The notes beneath the pieces are model-generated. The model searched no databases. It saw only the letters and a program-made list of their open reading frames with translations, and was not told the origin of the DNA. DNA of 64,000 nt, from NCBI RefSeq assembly GCF_023278085.1, contig NZ_CP066265.1, forward strand, positions 4,474,501 through 4,538,500, written 5' to 3'. Positions 44,072 to 55,539 of this stretch are shown one piece after another; position 1 is the first letter of the stretch, and each line of letters starts with the position of its first letter. Source of the stretch: Pseudomonas syringae (GTDB taxonomy: Bacteria > Pseudomonadota > Gammaproteobacteria > Pseudomonadales > Pseudomonadaceae). The translations under genes were made by a program, and so were the position numbers.

Positions 44072-46050
44072 CCCTGTTCATACCTGAATGGCAACGCAGT
44101 ACGGGTGCCGGAGTGCAGTGCAAACGAGTGCTCAAGAAGCTGGAAGGCGATTACGTTGTCCGCAAATGCATCACCCAGGACACATGGTCACCGGACTTCT
44201 TCCTGCAACGCGGCGAACTGGAATGGCTGGCGCTCATGGTATGCGAGCTGCCGTTTGACACACTCGATCCGGGCCAGCTGTTTGTCACCGCAGACCAGAC
44301 AGCATTCAGTGAGATGCTGAAGAAACTGTCGGCGTTCGAGGCCGAGCTCCACATACCCGCCATCCGCAAGCTGGTCGTGATGTGGGGTTGCGACTCGGAT
44401 CAGAGCGAAGCCTTGTGGTCACATCACTGCAAAGGCAGCGGAATACGGCTGATGTCCAGGAAGACCTTCATCGACTCCGGCGCAGAGCAGTTACCCAAGC
44501 TGCTCAAAACTCTGTCTCTGGACGCCAGACAAGCGATCATGGGCCGTTACTTTCCCGAAGCCGAAATAGCCGGGAGCCTTACCACGCAGCGTCAGTTTGT
44601 GCGTGACAACAACGCCCGTACCGTGCGCTATTTTCTGGACAGTCAGCAGGAGTGGGCAAGCAAACTGGATCTGGACCTTCCGGACGAGCAAACCGAACTG
44701 GCCGGGGATTTTTCCGTGCGCCTGGTCAATGGTGTGGCGGGCAGTGGCAAAACACTTATCGCTGCGAACCGTGCTCTTATTCTGGCCAGGAAGTTTCCTG
44801 ACCAGCAGGTGCTCATGCTGATTCACAACGTGCCTGTGGTTAAAGACCTCAAGCACCGCTTGCAGCGGGTGTACGGGGAAATGCCAGCGAACCTCACCAT
44901 CATGACGGCGCTGAGCTGGATCTCCAGACAGTGGAGAACACTGTTCAAAAAAACATTGAAGATGTCCAGTTACGACAAGCCAGTCATCGACCTTATCCAG
45001 CACTTTCGAGACATTGAATATCCGGACCTGAAGCCGGAAAACAAGCTGTTGCTTGATGAGTTCAATTTCATCAATGACAGCGTGATCGCCGACGAGGCTG
45101 ATTACCTCAAGGTCGAACGTGCAGGCCAAGGCTTTGCGTTGCGTAGAGAGGAACGCCAACACGTCTGGGCACTTTACGAGCGCGTCACGGCTGCACTGCT
45201 GAAACAGTCGGGGCTGCGCTTATGGAGTTCCCTGTCACGTGATCTGTGCCTGGCCAGACGCGCCGACAAGCTTGACCCTTATCAACACATTCTGGTGGAC
45301 GAAGCCCAGTTTTTCGCGCCTTCGTGGTTCCAGCTGATCAAACTGACGCTGGGGAAAAACGAAGGCACGCTTTTTCTGTGCGCCGATCCGAATCAGGGTT
45401 TTCTGAAGAGTCGCCTTAGCTGGAAACGGGTCGGTCTTGATGTAGCAGGCAAGACCAAAAAGCTGCGCAAGTCGTATCGCACCACTCAGGCAATTTTGAG
45501 CGCCGCCAATCAGATGCTCGCCGGAGTTATCCAGACCGACCCGGATGATTACCTGCAGCCAGAGTTCGACGGCATGGAGGCCGGCACACCACCGCTGTTC
45601 GTCTTGTCGCACTCACCTCAGGATGCAATTGCGCAGACCTGTAATGAAATTGCTGCTCATCAGAAGAACGTTGAATTGCCGTTAACGGGAATGTTGCTGC
45701 TATACGGTAAAAGCGTAGACAAGGCCCTACTGATAAAAACCCTGAAGAAGCGCTTTGGCCCGGACCGGATCTGGGACATGAACGACCAGAGCGTCGCACC
45801 CAGCCACGATGAAAGCCTGCGAATTGCCACTGTTGAAAGCGCGACAGGGCTGGAAGCCAATGTCGTATTTCTGCTTGGGCTGGAAAAGCTGATCAGAGAT
45901 ACCGTTCAGACTGACAGCGTCAGCGAAGACGAGCTTGAGCAGAACGCTCGCAAACTGTACATGGCAATGACTCGTGCAGGCCAACGCCTGGTGTTGATCT
46001 CGTCAGCACCGCTTCCAGAGAAAATCGCTGAGTTGTTTGAGCACACTTAG
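44068..46050 (+). CDS. UvrD-like superfamily 1A helicase, partner of the upstream helicase
   Basis: A 660-residue protein. The helicase part has Walker A GVAGSGKT near 223, motif II ILVDEAQFF, motif III LCADPNQGF, YRTT, motif V ESATGLEANVVFLL and motif VI LYMAMTRA. Residues 1-190 are unassigned; PDFFLQRGELEWLALMV at about 39-55 vaguely recalls a NERD or PD-(D/E)xK core, but the catalytic E-x-K is absent. The ATGA overlap with the upstream Upf1-like gene says the two act together, in repair, RNA metabolism or phage defence. Confidence 0.82.
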   Translation: MTLFIPEWQRSTGAGVQCKRVLKKLEGDYVVRKCITQDTWSPDFFLQRGELEWLALMVCELPFDTLDPGQLFVTADQTAFSEMLKKLSAFEAELHIPAIRKLVVMWGCDSDQSEALWSHHCKGSGIRLMSRKTFIDSGAEQLPKLLKTLSLDARQAIMGRYFPEAEIAGSLTTQRQFVRDNNARTVRYFLDSQQEWASKLDLDLPDEQTELAGDFSVRLVNGVAGSGKTLIAANRALILARKFPDQQVLMLIHNVPVVKDLKHRLQRVYGEMPANLTIMTALSWISRQWRTLFKKTLKMSSYDKPVIDLIQHFRDIEYPDLKPENKLLLDEFNFINDSVIADEADYLKVERAGQGFALRREERQHVWALYERVTAALLKQSGLRLWSSLSRDLCLARRADKLDPYQHILVDEAQFFAPSWFQLIKLTLGKNEGTLFLCADPNQGFLKSRLSWKRVGLDVAGKTKKLRKSYRTTQAILSAANQMLAGVIQTDPDDYLQPEFDGMEAGTPPLFVLSHSPQDAIAQTCNEIAAHQKNVELPLTGMLLLYGKSVDKALLIKTLKKRFGPDRIWDMNDQSVAPSHDESLRIATVESATGLEANVVFLLGLEKLIRDTVQTDSVSEDELEQNARKLYMAMTRAGQRLVLISSAPLPEKIAELFEHT

Positions 46051-46169
46051 AGGTAGAGGAAGCGCTCGCGGACGCAACGCCTTGCTCCCGGTTTTTTTGC
46101 GACGTTCCCATGGCCCAGCGCTGAGCCAGAAGGAGATTCGGCGTGATACGAAAAATGCGCGGTGGTGTA

Positions 46170-46197
46170 GCGGCTGCTGGCTTTAGCCAGCGCCGCC
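46170..46197. terminator. Hairpin downstream of the helicase operon
   Basis: GCGGC-T-GCTGGC pairs with GCCAGC-G-CCGCC over the loop TTTA. It lies between the second helicase stop and a convergent small gene. No T-run; role likely but not certain. Confidence 0.45.
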
Positions 46198-46231
46198 AGA
46201 CGGCAATCTTCAGGTCAGGCGAGTGCCTGGC

Positions 46232-46390
46232 TCAAGCCTGCTCGTCTTCCTTCTCATCGTCGTCGTGCTTGAGCGCTGGCTTCATACCTGGCTGCGGTGC
46301 GTGCTCGGCATTCGGCGCAATTTCTTCGCCGTGGTTCTTTTTCTCTTGCTGAACTTTCTTGTCGTGAGCGACGTTACGTGGATCGGTCAT
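46232..46390 (-). CDS. Small charged conserved protein
   Basis: A 52-residue hydrophilic protein (MTDPRNVAHDKKVQQEKKNH) with alternating Lys/Glu and an acidic end DDDEKEDEQA. AGGAATT precedes the ATG at 46390. It resembles short hypothetical proteins common in pseudomonads; no function is known. It is probably disordered. Confidence 0.65.
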   Translation of the reverse strand: MTDPRNVAHDKKVQQEKKNHGEEIAPNAEHAPQPGMKPALKHDDDEKEDEQA

Positions 46391-46571
46391 GGGAATTCCT
46401 TGATTGGGCAGGTTATTCAAACGCCCATCGACGCGATACGTTGGAATTGAGCGCCGGGGCAAGATTTGGAGTCAGGCCGGGCTAAGGCGTTCAGTGCATT
46501 TCGCCCTGCGCTGTTGTGCGGCAAAAGTCCGCAATTTTGCTCTGCGGGCTTAAGTACACGTCGGCCAAAAC

Positions 46572-48286
<1,715 letters not shown>

Positions 48287-48316
48287 TTTTATAAAAACAA
48301 AAATAAAGAGGGCTCT

Positions 48317-49591
48317 ATGAAACAGCTGAAATCTCTTCTTCCCGCCGCGCTGCTAGCCCTGTCTGCAGGGTTTCCTGCGCTGTCGCACGCGGCCAATCTG
48401 ACGATCTCGTGCGGAGCCGTCGGAGCGGAATTGCAACTGTGCAAAGAGGCAGTCGATACGTGGTCGAAACAGACCGGCAACAACGTCCAGGTGGTGTCCA
48501 CGCCTAATTCGGCGACCGAGCGCCTGTCGTTCTACCAGCAGATCCTCAGTGCCCAGTCCACCGACATCGACATCATTCAAATCGACATGGTGTGGCCGGG
48601 GATGCTCGCCAAACACCTGACGGACCTGCGCGAGCTACTTCCGGCGAATGCCACGCAAGGCTATTTCCAGGCGCAGGTGGACAACGCCACAGTCGACGGC
48701 CGTCTGGTGTCGATGCCCTGGTTCACCGACTCGGGGCTGTTGTACTACCGCAAGGATTTGCTCGATAAGTACCAAAAGCCGGTCCCCCAGACCTGGGAGG
48801 ACATGACCGCCACCGCCAAATACGTTCAAAAAGCCGAACGCGATGCAGGAAACGCCACTATGTGGGGCTATGTCTTCCAGGGGCGCGCCTATGAAGGCCT
48901 GACGTGCAACGCCCTGGAATGGATCAGCAGCCAGCCGGACGGCGGACTGGTTAACTCGCGCGGAGACATCGTGGTCAACAGCCAGGCGTCAAGAACCGCG
49001 CTGACCCTTGCCAAAAGCTGGGTCGGCGACATCTCCCCGCCCGGCGTCCTCAATTACACCGAGGAAGAAGGCCGTGGCGTATTCCAGTCGGGAAATGCGC
49101 TGTTCATGCGCAACTGGCCTTACGTCTGGGCCTTGGTGCAAAGCAAGGACAGCGCGATAAAAGACAAGGTCGGCGTCGCTCCACTGCCCAGTGGCGGCGC
49201 AAACGGTACCCATGCTTCCACGCTGGGAGGCTGGGGCCTGGCGGTTTCGCGCTACAGCCGCAACCCCAAGCTTGCGGCAGAACTGGTTGCCTACCTGACC
49301 AGCGCACAGCAGCAAAAACGGCGTGCCCTGGCAGGTGCCTACAACCCGGTCATCGAGTCGCTGTATGCCGACCCCGAGTTGATCGCGGCGATGCCTTACT
49401 ACCCCCAGTTGCACAGCATCCTCAGCAATGGGGTCATGCGCCCCGCCGCCATCACGGCCAACGGTTACCCACGCGTCTCCAACGCGTTCTTTGATCGGGT
49501 GCATAGCGTACTGGCGGGCGATATACCGGTCGATCAGGCACTGGTCGAACTGGAAAGCGAACTGACGCGCATCAAACGCCGGAACTGGTAA
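48317..49591 (+). CDS. Sugar ABC transporter substrate-binding protein (sucrose)
   Basis: A 424-residue periplasmic binding protein of the extracellular family 1, related to ThuE/AglE. It has a signal peptide ending PALSHA, then ANLTISCGAVGAELQLCKEA. The sugar-binding core includes MPWFTDSGLLYYRKDLLDKY. It heads the operon of two permeases, an ATPase and a sucrase, so sucrose is the likely ligand. Confidence 0.9.
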   Translation: MKQLKSLLPAALLALSAGFPALSHAANLTISCGAVGAELQLCKEAVDTWSKQTGNNVQVVSTPNSATERLSFYQQILSAQSTDIDIIQIDMVWPGMLAKHLTDLRELLPANATQGYFQAQVDNATVDGRLVSMPWFTDSGLLYYRKDLLDKYQKPVPQTWEDMTATAKYVQKAERDAGNATMWGYVFQGRAYEGLTCNALEWISSQPDGGLVNSRGDIVVNSQASRTALTLAKSWVGDISPPGVLNYTEEEGRGVFQSGNALFMRNWPYVWALVQSKDSAIKDKVGVAPLPSGGANGTHASTLGGWGLAVSRYSRNPKLAAELVAYLTSAQQQKRRALAGAYNPVIESLYADPELIAAMPYYPQLHSILSNGVMRPAAITANGYPRVSNAFFDRVHSVLAGDIPVDQALVELESELTRIKRRNW

Positions 49592-49612
49592 GCCACACGT
49601 AAGGAAATCAAC

Positions 49613-50575
49613 ATGCCTGTCTCTTCTACCGACTACCCCGGAGACGACGAGCTCGTCACCCGGGAAACGCCTGTACAACGTCGCAGGCTACGCGCCGCCT
49701 GGCTGTTTCTGACACCCATGCTGGTGTGCCTGACCCTGGTGGCGGCCTGGCCGTTGCTGCGCACATTCTGGTTCAGCCTGACCGACGCCGACCTGTCGGA
49801 TACCGGCAGTGGCTCATTCGTGGGCCTGAGCAATTATCTGCTCTACGACGGCGTCATCTGGTCAGGCGTCCTGGTCGATCCGCAATGGTGGAACGCGGTG
49901 CGCAACACGTTGCATTTCACCGTGGTGTCGGTCGGGCTGGAAATGGTCCTGGGGCTGACGGTGGCGTTGCTGTTGAACGTCAAGTTCACCGGTCGCGCGC
50001 TGGTCCGTGCGTTGATTCTGATCCCCTGGGCGATTCCGACCATCGTCTCGGCAAAGATCTGGTCGTGGATGCTCAATGACCAGTTCGGCATCATCAACCA
50101 CATGATGCTGAGCCTGGGCCTGATCGACGCGCCCCTGGCATGGACAGCAGATGCGGATCTGTCGATGTGGGCAGTCATCATCGTCGACGTCTGGAAGACC
50201 GTGCCCTTTGTCACCCTGCTGATGCTGGCGGCCTTGCAGATGCTGCCAAGCGATTGCTACGAAGCCGCCAGAGTCGACGGCATTCATCCAGTGCGGGTGT
50301 TCTGGCGTGTCACGTTGCCGTTGTTGATGCCAGCCTTACTGGTTGCAGCAATCTTTCGCATCCTCGACTCACTGCGGGTATTCGACGTCATCTACGTCCT
50401 GACCTCCAACTCTTCGAGCACCATGAGTATGTCGGTCTATGCCCGCCAGCACCTGGTGGAGTTCCAGGACGTCGGCTATGGCAGCGCAGCCTCGACCCTG
50501 CTGTTTCTGGTCGTGGCCGTGATTGCCATGCTTTATCTGTACCTGGGGCGTCGCCAACTGGAGGTGCGCTCATGA
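49613..50575 (+). CDS. Sugar ABC transporter permease, MalF type
   Basis: A 320-residue inner-membrane permease with six hydrophobic segments and the EAA loop (YEAARVDGIHPVRVFWRVTL near 220) that contacts the ATPase. It follows the binding-protein gene after 21 bases and overlaps the second permease by four. Confidence 0.92.
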   Translation: MPVSSTDYPGDDELVTRETPVQRRRLRAAWLFLTPMLVCLTLVAAWPLLRTFWFSLTDADLSDTGSGSFVGLSNYLLYDGVIWSGVLVDPQWWNAVRNTLHFTVVSVGLEMVLGLTVALLLNVKFTGRALVRALILIPWAIPTIVSAKIWSWMLNDQFGIINHMMLSLGLIDAPLAWTADADLSMWAVIIVDVWKTVPFVTLLMLAALQMLPSDCYEAARVDGIHPVRVFWRVTLPLLMPALLVAAIFRILDSLRVFDVIYVLTSNSSSTMSMSVYARQHLVEFQDVGYGSAASTLLFLVVAVIAMLYLYLGRRQLEVRS

Positions 50576-51414
50576 ACCTGCGCCGACTGAAGAAAGCACT
50601 GATGCGCTTGGGTTTCTGGGGCCTTATCGGGATCTTGCTGCTGTACGCGATCTTCCCTTTCTACTACGCAATCCTGACGTCGTTGAAGCCGTCCAGTGCC
50701 TTGTTTGAGGCGAGCTACTGGATCGCCAGCCCCGACTTCTCCAATTACGCCGCGGTCCTCAGCCAGGCGTCATTCCTGCAGGCCATCGCCAACTCGCTGG
50801 TGGTTGCGCTGAGCGTGGTGATGCTGGCGCTGTTCCTGGGCCTGACAGCGTCTTATGCCTTGGGCAGGGTCAAGTTCCGAGGGCGCGGCACGGTCCTGAT
50901 GATGGTGCTCGGGGTCTCCATGTTTCCTCAGGTCGCGGTGCTGTCCGGGCTGTTTGAAGTGATCCGTGCGCTGGGTCTGTACAACACATCGTGGGCGTTG
51001 ATCCTGAGCTACACGATTTTCACCCTGCCCTTCACCGTCTGGGTGCTCACCACGTTCATGGGGCAACTGCCGCACGAACTGGAAGAAGCGGCAATCATGG
51101 ATGGCGCATCGCCCTGGGTCACGCTGACCCGTGTGCTGCTGCCGCTGCTGTGGCCCGCCCTGGTCACCACCGGCCTGCTGGCTTTTATTGCCGCGTGGAA
51201 CGAATTCCTGTTTGCCCTGACCTTCACCCTCACAGATGCACAACGAACGGTCCCGGTCGCTATCGCCCTGATTTCGGGTGGCAGCTCCCACGAATTGCCT
51301 TGGGGTCTGTTGATGGCGGCGTCGGTGCTGGTGACCGTCCCACTGGTGATTCTGGTGCTGATCTTCCAGCGCCGCATCGTTTCCGGCCTCACTGCCGGCG
51401 CGTTGAAAGGTTGA
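50572..51414 (+). CDS. Sugar ABC transporter permease, MalG type
   Basis: A 280-residue permease with six hydrophobic segments and EAA loop ELEEAAIMDGASPWVTLTRV near 180. The ATG at 50572 overlaps the previous stop; a longer open frame upstream runs through the first permease and is not used. Confidence 0.92.
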   Translation: MNLRRLKKALMRLGFWGLIGILLLYAIFPFYYAILTSLKPSSALFEASYWIASPDFSNYAAVLSQASFLQAIANSLVVALSVVMLALFLGLTASYALGRVKFRGRGTVLMMVLGVSMFPQVAVLSGLFEVIRALGLYNTSWALILSYTIFTLPFTVWVLTTFMGQLPHELEEAAIMDGASPWVTLTRVLLPLLWPALVTTGLLAFIAAWNEFLFALTFTLTDAQRTVPVAIALISGGSSHELPWGLLMAASVLVTVPLVILVLIFQRRIVSGLTAGALKG

Positions 51415-51444
51415 TGCACACAACTGACAAGGAACAGCATCGTG

Positions 51445-52587
51445 ATGAAATTGAAGCTAGCCAACCTCAACAAGCAATTGGGCGGCACGCGTATTCTGCG
51501 CGACGTCAGCCTGGAGATCGCCGCAGGTGAGTTCGTTGTGTTCGTGGGCCCGTCGGGCTGCGGAAAGTCGACGCTGCTGCGCTTGATCGCCGGCCTGGAT
51601 TCAATCTGTGGTGGCGACCTGCTGATCGACGGACGACGGGTCAATGACCTGGAGCCGCGTGAGCGTGGCGTCGGCATGGTCTTTCAGTCCTACGCCCTGT
51701 ACCCGCACATGAGCGTCTACGACAACATCAGTTTTGGTCTCAAGCTGGCCAAGACCGAAAAAAGCAGCCTGCGCGAACGCGTGCTGAAAACCGCACAAAT
51801 CCTGCAACTGGACAAACTGCTGCAACGCAAGCCCAGGGAACTGTCTGGTGGGCAGCGCCAGCGTGTGGCAATGGGCAGAGCCATGGCGCGGGAACCCGAC
51901 ATCCTGTTGTTCGATGAGCCGCTCTCAAACCTCGACGCCTCGTTGCGGGTGCAGATGCGCAACGAAATCGCCCGGCTTCATAAGCGGCTGGGCTCGACCA
52001 TGATCTACGTCACTCACGATCAAGTAGAGGCCATGACCCTGGCTGACAAAATTGTCGTGCTCAATGGTGGTCAGGTCGAACAGGTTGGCTCACCACGCGA
52101 GCTCTACGAGCGCCCCGCCAGCCGCTTCGTCGCCGGTTTTCTGGGCTCGCCGAGAATGAATTTTCTGCCAGTGCGCCTGCACGCGCCGGACCGGAACAGC
52201 CTGATCGATATCCCGGCACTGGGCATGAAATCCCTACCCTTCGACAGCTCGAATCTGCCCGAGGGTGCGCAACTGACCTTGGGTGTTCGCCCGGAGCACA
52301 TCACCCTCAATACGTCGAACAACGGCGTTGGGGTCACGGTGGCCGGCGTCGAATACCTGGGCAGCGAGGTCTACGTGCACCTGGCAACCGGCGAGAGCGA
52401 ACCGTTGATTTGTCGCTGCGACGCCAAGGCTGGTTGGCGAGTGGGCGACCAGGTCGCGCTGCAGTTCGACGACAGCAACCTGCACCTGTTCGACGCCGAT
52501 GGCCTGGCCCTGAAGCGCCATACAGACGCCAGTCAACATGTGGCAAACGACACTACGCCGCACTTCGTACAAACGGGCACCCTATGA
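51445..52587 (+). CDS. Sugar ABC transporter ATPase, MalK type
   Basis: A 380-residue ATPase: Walker A GPSGCGKST near 38, Q loop, signature LSGGQRQR, Walker B ILLFDEPLSNLD, H loop VTHDQ, and a C-terminal TOBE/OB regulatory domain (about 235-360). A GTG directly before the ATG is an equally good start. Its stop overlaps the sucrase start (ATGA). Confidence 0.93.
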   Translation: MKLKLANLNKQLGGTRILRDVSLEIAAGEFVVFVGPSGCGKSTLLRLIAGLDSICGGDLLIDGRRVNDLEPRERGVGMVFQSYALYPHMSVYDNISFGLKLAKTEKSSLRERVLKTAQILQLDKLLQRKPRELSGGQRQRVAMGRAMAREPDILLFDEPLSNLDASLRVQMRNEIARLHKRLGSTMIYVTHDQVEAMTLADKIVVLNGGQVEQVGSPRELYERPASRFVAGFLGSPRMNFLPVRLHAPDRNSLIDIPALGMKSLPFDSSNLPEGAQLTLGVRPEHITLNTSNNGVGVTVAGVEYLGSEVYVHLATGESEPLICRCDAKAGWRVGDQVALQFDDSNLHLFDADGLALKRHTDASQHVANDTTPHFVQTGTL

Positions 52588-54086
52588 GCTTTTCTGTAAA
52601 TAGCATGAGCGATCCAATGTCTACCGCCCTTGAACGTGCGCACCATGCATTGAAGGATGGCCTGTCGCAGGTGATCCATGATTATCGACCCGGTTATCAC
52701 CTGGCCCCGCCTGCGGGCTGGATGAACGACCCTAACGGGGTGGTGTACTTTCACGGCGAATACCACGTGTTCTATCAACACCACCCCTTCGACTCGAAAT
52801 GGGGCCCGATGTACTGGGGCCACGCCAAGAGCTCTGATCTGGTCCATTGGCAGCACCTGCCCATTGCGTTGGCACCTGGTGATGACTTCGACAGGGACGG
52901 TTGTTTTTCCGGCAGTGCAGTGGTGTGTGGCGATACCCTGGCACTGATCTACACCGGGCATACCTGGCTGGGTGAAGTGGGTGACGAGCGTTTTATCCGT
53001 CAGGTGCAGTGCCTGGCCACCAGTACCGACGGCATCAGTTTCGTCAAACACGGGGCCGTCATCGACACCCCGCCGCAAGACACGATCATTCATTTCCGTG
53101 ACCCCAAGGTGTGGCAGCAGGATGACCACTGGTACCTGATTGCCGGTGCGCGCCTGGGTGACACGCCGCTGCTGCCGTTGTATCGGTCTGCGGACCTGCA
53201 CACGTGGGAATTCGTGAGCTATGTGTCCACTGGCGACGAAGGCGACGGCTATATGTGGGAATGCCCCGACCTGTTTCGCCTCAATGGACGCGACGTACTG
53301 CTTTACTCCCCCCAGGGCATGCCGGCACAGCGCTACGGGCGACTGAACAGGTTCCACACCGGCTATCGAGTGGGCCAGGTCGACAATCAATGGCAATTCA
53401 CCGGCGGGCCCTTTATCGAGCTGGACAGCGGCCACGACTTCTATGCAGCGCAGACGCTGGTGGCCGCCGATGGCAGACGTCTGCTGTGGGCGTGGATCGA
53501 TATGTGGGAAAGCCCGACCCCCACCGAGGCGCATCACTGGCGCGGCATGCTCGGCCTGCCACGCGAACTTGAACTGCATGCCGATCGCCTTTGCATGCAG
53601 CCCGCACGCGAACTGACGGCGTTGCGCGACACGGTATTACCAGGCACTCCTTGGTGGAGCGAAGCGGGTAGCCAATGGCTAACCGACGTACATGGCGACA
53701 TGCTCGAAATCCACGTGCATCTTGACCTGCTCGACTGCATCGAAGGCCACTTGGGCGTAGCCTTGCGTTGCAGCGCCGATGGCAAACAGCAGACTCTGCT
53801 TTACTACGACGCAGCGCTAAAGCGTTTGATTTTGGACCGCGATCAGTCGGGCACCCACGTCAGCGGTCAACGCAGCGTGGCAATAGACCCACAACACGGC
53901 CAACTGGAGCTAAGAGTGTTCCTTGATCGCTCGTCCATTGAGGTGTTCGACAACAACGGCAGCTTCTCTTTCAGCAGCCGCCTTTATCCACAGATCGACA
54001 GCCTGGGGGTGAAACTTATTGCCAACGGAACCGGAGGCCAAGTCTGCATTGCCAACGCATGGACGCTCTCCTCGGGCTACCTGTAG
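52584..54086 (+). CDS. scrB: Sucrose hydrolase, GH32 family
   Basis: A 500-residue glycoside hydrolase family 32 enzyme that splits sucrose (or its phosphate) into glucose and fructose. The catalytic set is complete: WMNDPNG (nucleophile Asp), FRDPKVW (transition-state Asp) and ECPDLF (acid/base Glu). The C-terminal beta-sandwich (FLDRSSIEVFDNNG) is present. With an ABC importer rather than a PTS the substrate should be free sucrose. The start overlaps the ATPase stop; upstream frame extension is ignored. Confidence 0.93.
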   Translation: MSFSVNSMSDPMSTALERAHHALKDGLSQVIHDYRPGYHLAPPAGWMNDPNGVVYFHGEYHVFYQHHPFDSKWGPMYWGHAKSSDLVHWQHLPIALAPGDDFDRDGCFSGSAVVCGDTLALIYTGHTWLGEVGDERFIRQVQCLATSTDGISFVKHGAVIDTPPQDTIIHFRDPKVWQQDDHWYLIAGARLGDTPLLPLYRSADLHTWEFVSYVSTGDEGDGYMWECPDLFRLNGRDVLLYSPQGMPAQRYGRLNRFHTGYRVGQVDNQWQFTGGPFIELDSGHDFYAAQTLVAADGRRLLWAWIDMWESPTPTEAHHWRGMLGLPRELELHADRLCMQPARELTALRDTVLPGTPWWSEAGSQWLTDVHGDMLEIHVHLDLLDCIEGHLGVALRCSADGKQQTLLYYDAALKRLILDRDQSGTHVSGQRSVAIDPQHGQLELRVFLDRSSIEVFDNNGSFSFSSRLYPQIDSLGVKLIANGTGGQVCIANAWTLSSGYL

Positions 54087-54165
54087 GCCATATCATTGAA
54101 GTCGCGAAAAAAACCAGGTCTCTGTAGCATGATAATCATCAGTCAACCCGACAGGCCCGCCTCGC

Positions 54166-55158
54166 ATGACCTCAGTTAAAGACGTTGCAAAACTGGCCGG
54201 TGTGTCGCTGATGACGGTGTCTCGAGCGCTCAATGATCCGGGAAAGCTGAGCCCCGAGACTTATCAGCGAGTGCGCAACGCGATCGATGAGCTTCAATTC
54301 GTACCAAGCCTGTCGGCTCGCAGGATTCGCGGCGACAACCTGCAGACCCGAACCATCGGCGTATTTGCCCTGGACACTGCGACGACGCCGTTTGCGGTCG
54401 AGCTGCTGCTGTCAATCGAACAGACCGCGCAGCAGGCAGGCTGGAACGTATTTATCCTTAACCTGCTAAGCAATCCGCCTACCGACCAGAACATTGACCT
54501 GATGCTGTCGCATCGCCCCGACGGGTTGATCTTCAGCGCCATGGGGTTACGCAAAGTGAGCATTCCCCAGCGCTTGAAGAGCAAACCGCTGGTACTCGCC
54601 AACTGCGTAGCCGATGACAGCAGCCTCGTCAGTTATGTGCCAGACGACGAAACAGGACAGTACCGCGCCTTGCACCACGCGTTCAGCAAGGGCTATCGAC
54701 GCCCGCTGTTCATCAACCTGCCTAAACAGAGCCTGGCCTGGGAAATTCGGCAAGCGGGTATGCTACGTGCCTGCAAGGCATTCGGCCTGGCTGCCGACGA
54801 ACGCTTGCAGTACAACCTGTCCGAGCATGACGCCTATTGGGAAACCGCCGCCATCCTCGAACGGCACATGATTGATGGCCGTCCGCAGTTCGACATTCTG
54901 ATCTGCGGCAATGACCGGATTGCCTTTTGTGCCTACCAGCTGCTGCTGGGCCGAGGCCTGAAAATCCCCGGCGATGTCGCCGTGCTCGGTTACGACAACA
55001 TGATCGGCATTGCCGAGCTGTTCATACCCGCTCTGACCACGGTGCAGTTGCCGTATTACGAGATCGGTCGCAATGCTGCACGGCACTTGATAGAAAGCCT
55101 CGACGTCTCGGGATCCCAGCCGGTGGATTGCCCGCTGGTGGTCAGAGAATCGTTATGA
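54166..55158 (+). CDS. scrR: LacI-family regulator of sucrose genes
   Basis: A 330-residue repressor with an N-terminal LacI helix-turn-helix (VKDVAKLAGVSLMTVSRALN), hinge helix (PSLSARRIRG) and periplasmic-binding-like sensor domain. It follows scrB by 79 bases in the same direction. It probably binds the palindrome between scrY and the ABC genes and is released by sucrose or fructose. Confidence 0.88.
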   Translation: MTSVKDVAKLAGVSLMTVSRALNDPGKLSPETYQRVRNAIDELQFVPSLSARRIRGDNLQTRTIGVFALDTATTPFAVELLLSIEQTAQQAGWNVFILNLLSNPPTDQNIDLMLSHRPDGLIFSAMGLRKVSIPQRLKSKPLVLANCVADDSSLVSYVPDDETGQYRALHHAFSKGYRRPLFINLPKQSLAWEIRQAGMLRACKAFGLAADERLQYNLSEHDAYWETAAILERHMIDGRPQFDILICGNDRIAFCAYQLLLGRGLKIPGDVAVLGYDNMIGIAELFIPALTTVQLPYYEIGRNAARHLIESLDVSGSQPVDCPLVVRESL

Positions 55159-55468
55159 AGCCTTGCGTGGGATAGCCCATGCATCAAGTCGTCACGCGGG
55201 ACGATCCCGACAACAGCGACTGCTCTTGAGGCCTGACTTTCCCCCCTGAAACTCTGACCGTATTGAATAGCTACGATTTAGAGGGGTGGGAACGGCTGGG
55301 CGTCCGGCCATCCTCCAAGAGTGGTTTTTCTCTTGCTTTTCAATTGCCTACTGATGGAAAGCTGTAATTAACTCTGATTTACATAAACTTTCGCCCCAAA
55401 AAAGCGCACTAAAAAACTCAATAACACAAAACCGGGCAGAACTAATAAAGGGAGCAAGCCCGATGCCC

Positions 55469-55495
55469 TCAAGTTATATTTTTAGTAGCCGATAG
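55469..55495 (+). promoter_or_regulatory. FliA (sigma-28) promoter of the chemoreceptor gene
   Basis: TCAAGTTA-N11-GCCGATAG, very close to the flagellar consensus TAAAGTTT-N11-GCCGATAA. It lies 44 bases before the receptor start and ties the gene to motility. The rest of 55159-55468 is AT-rich with no gene seen. Confidence 0.75.
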
Positions 55496-55539
55496 GTCTA
55501 AAACTATGAAAAATCAATTCTACCAGGAGGTCAGTGACA

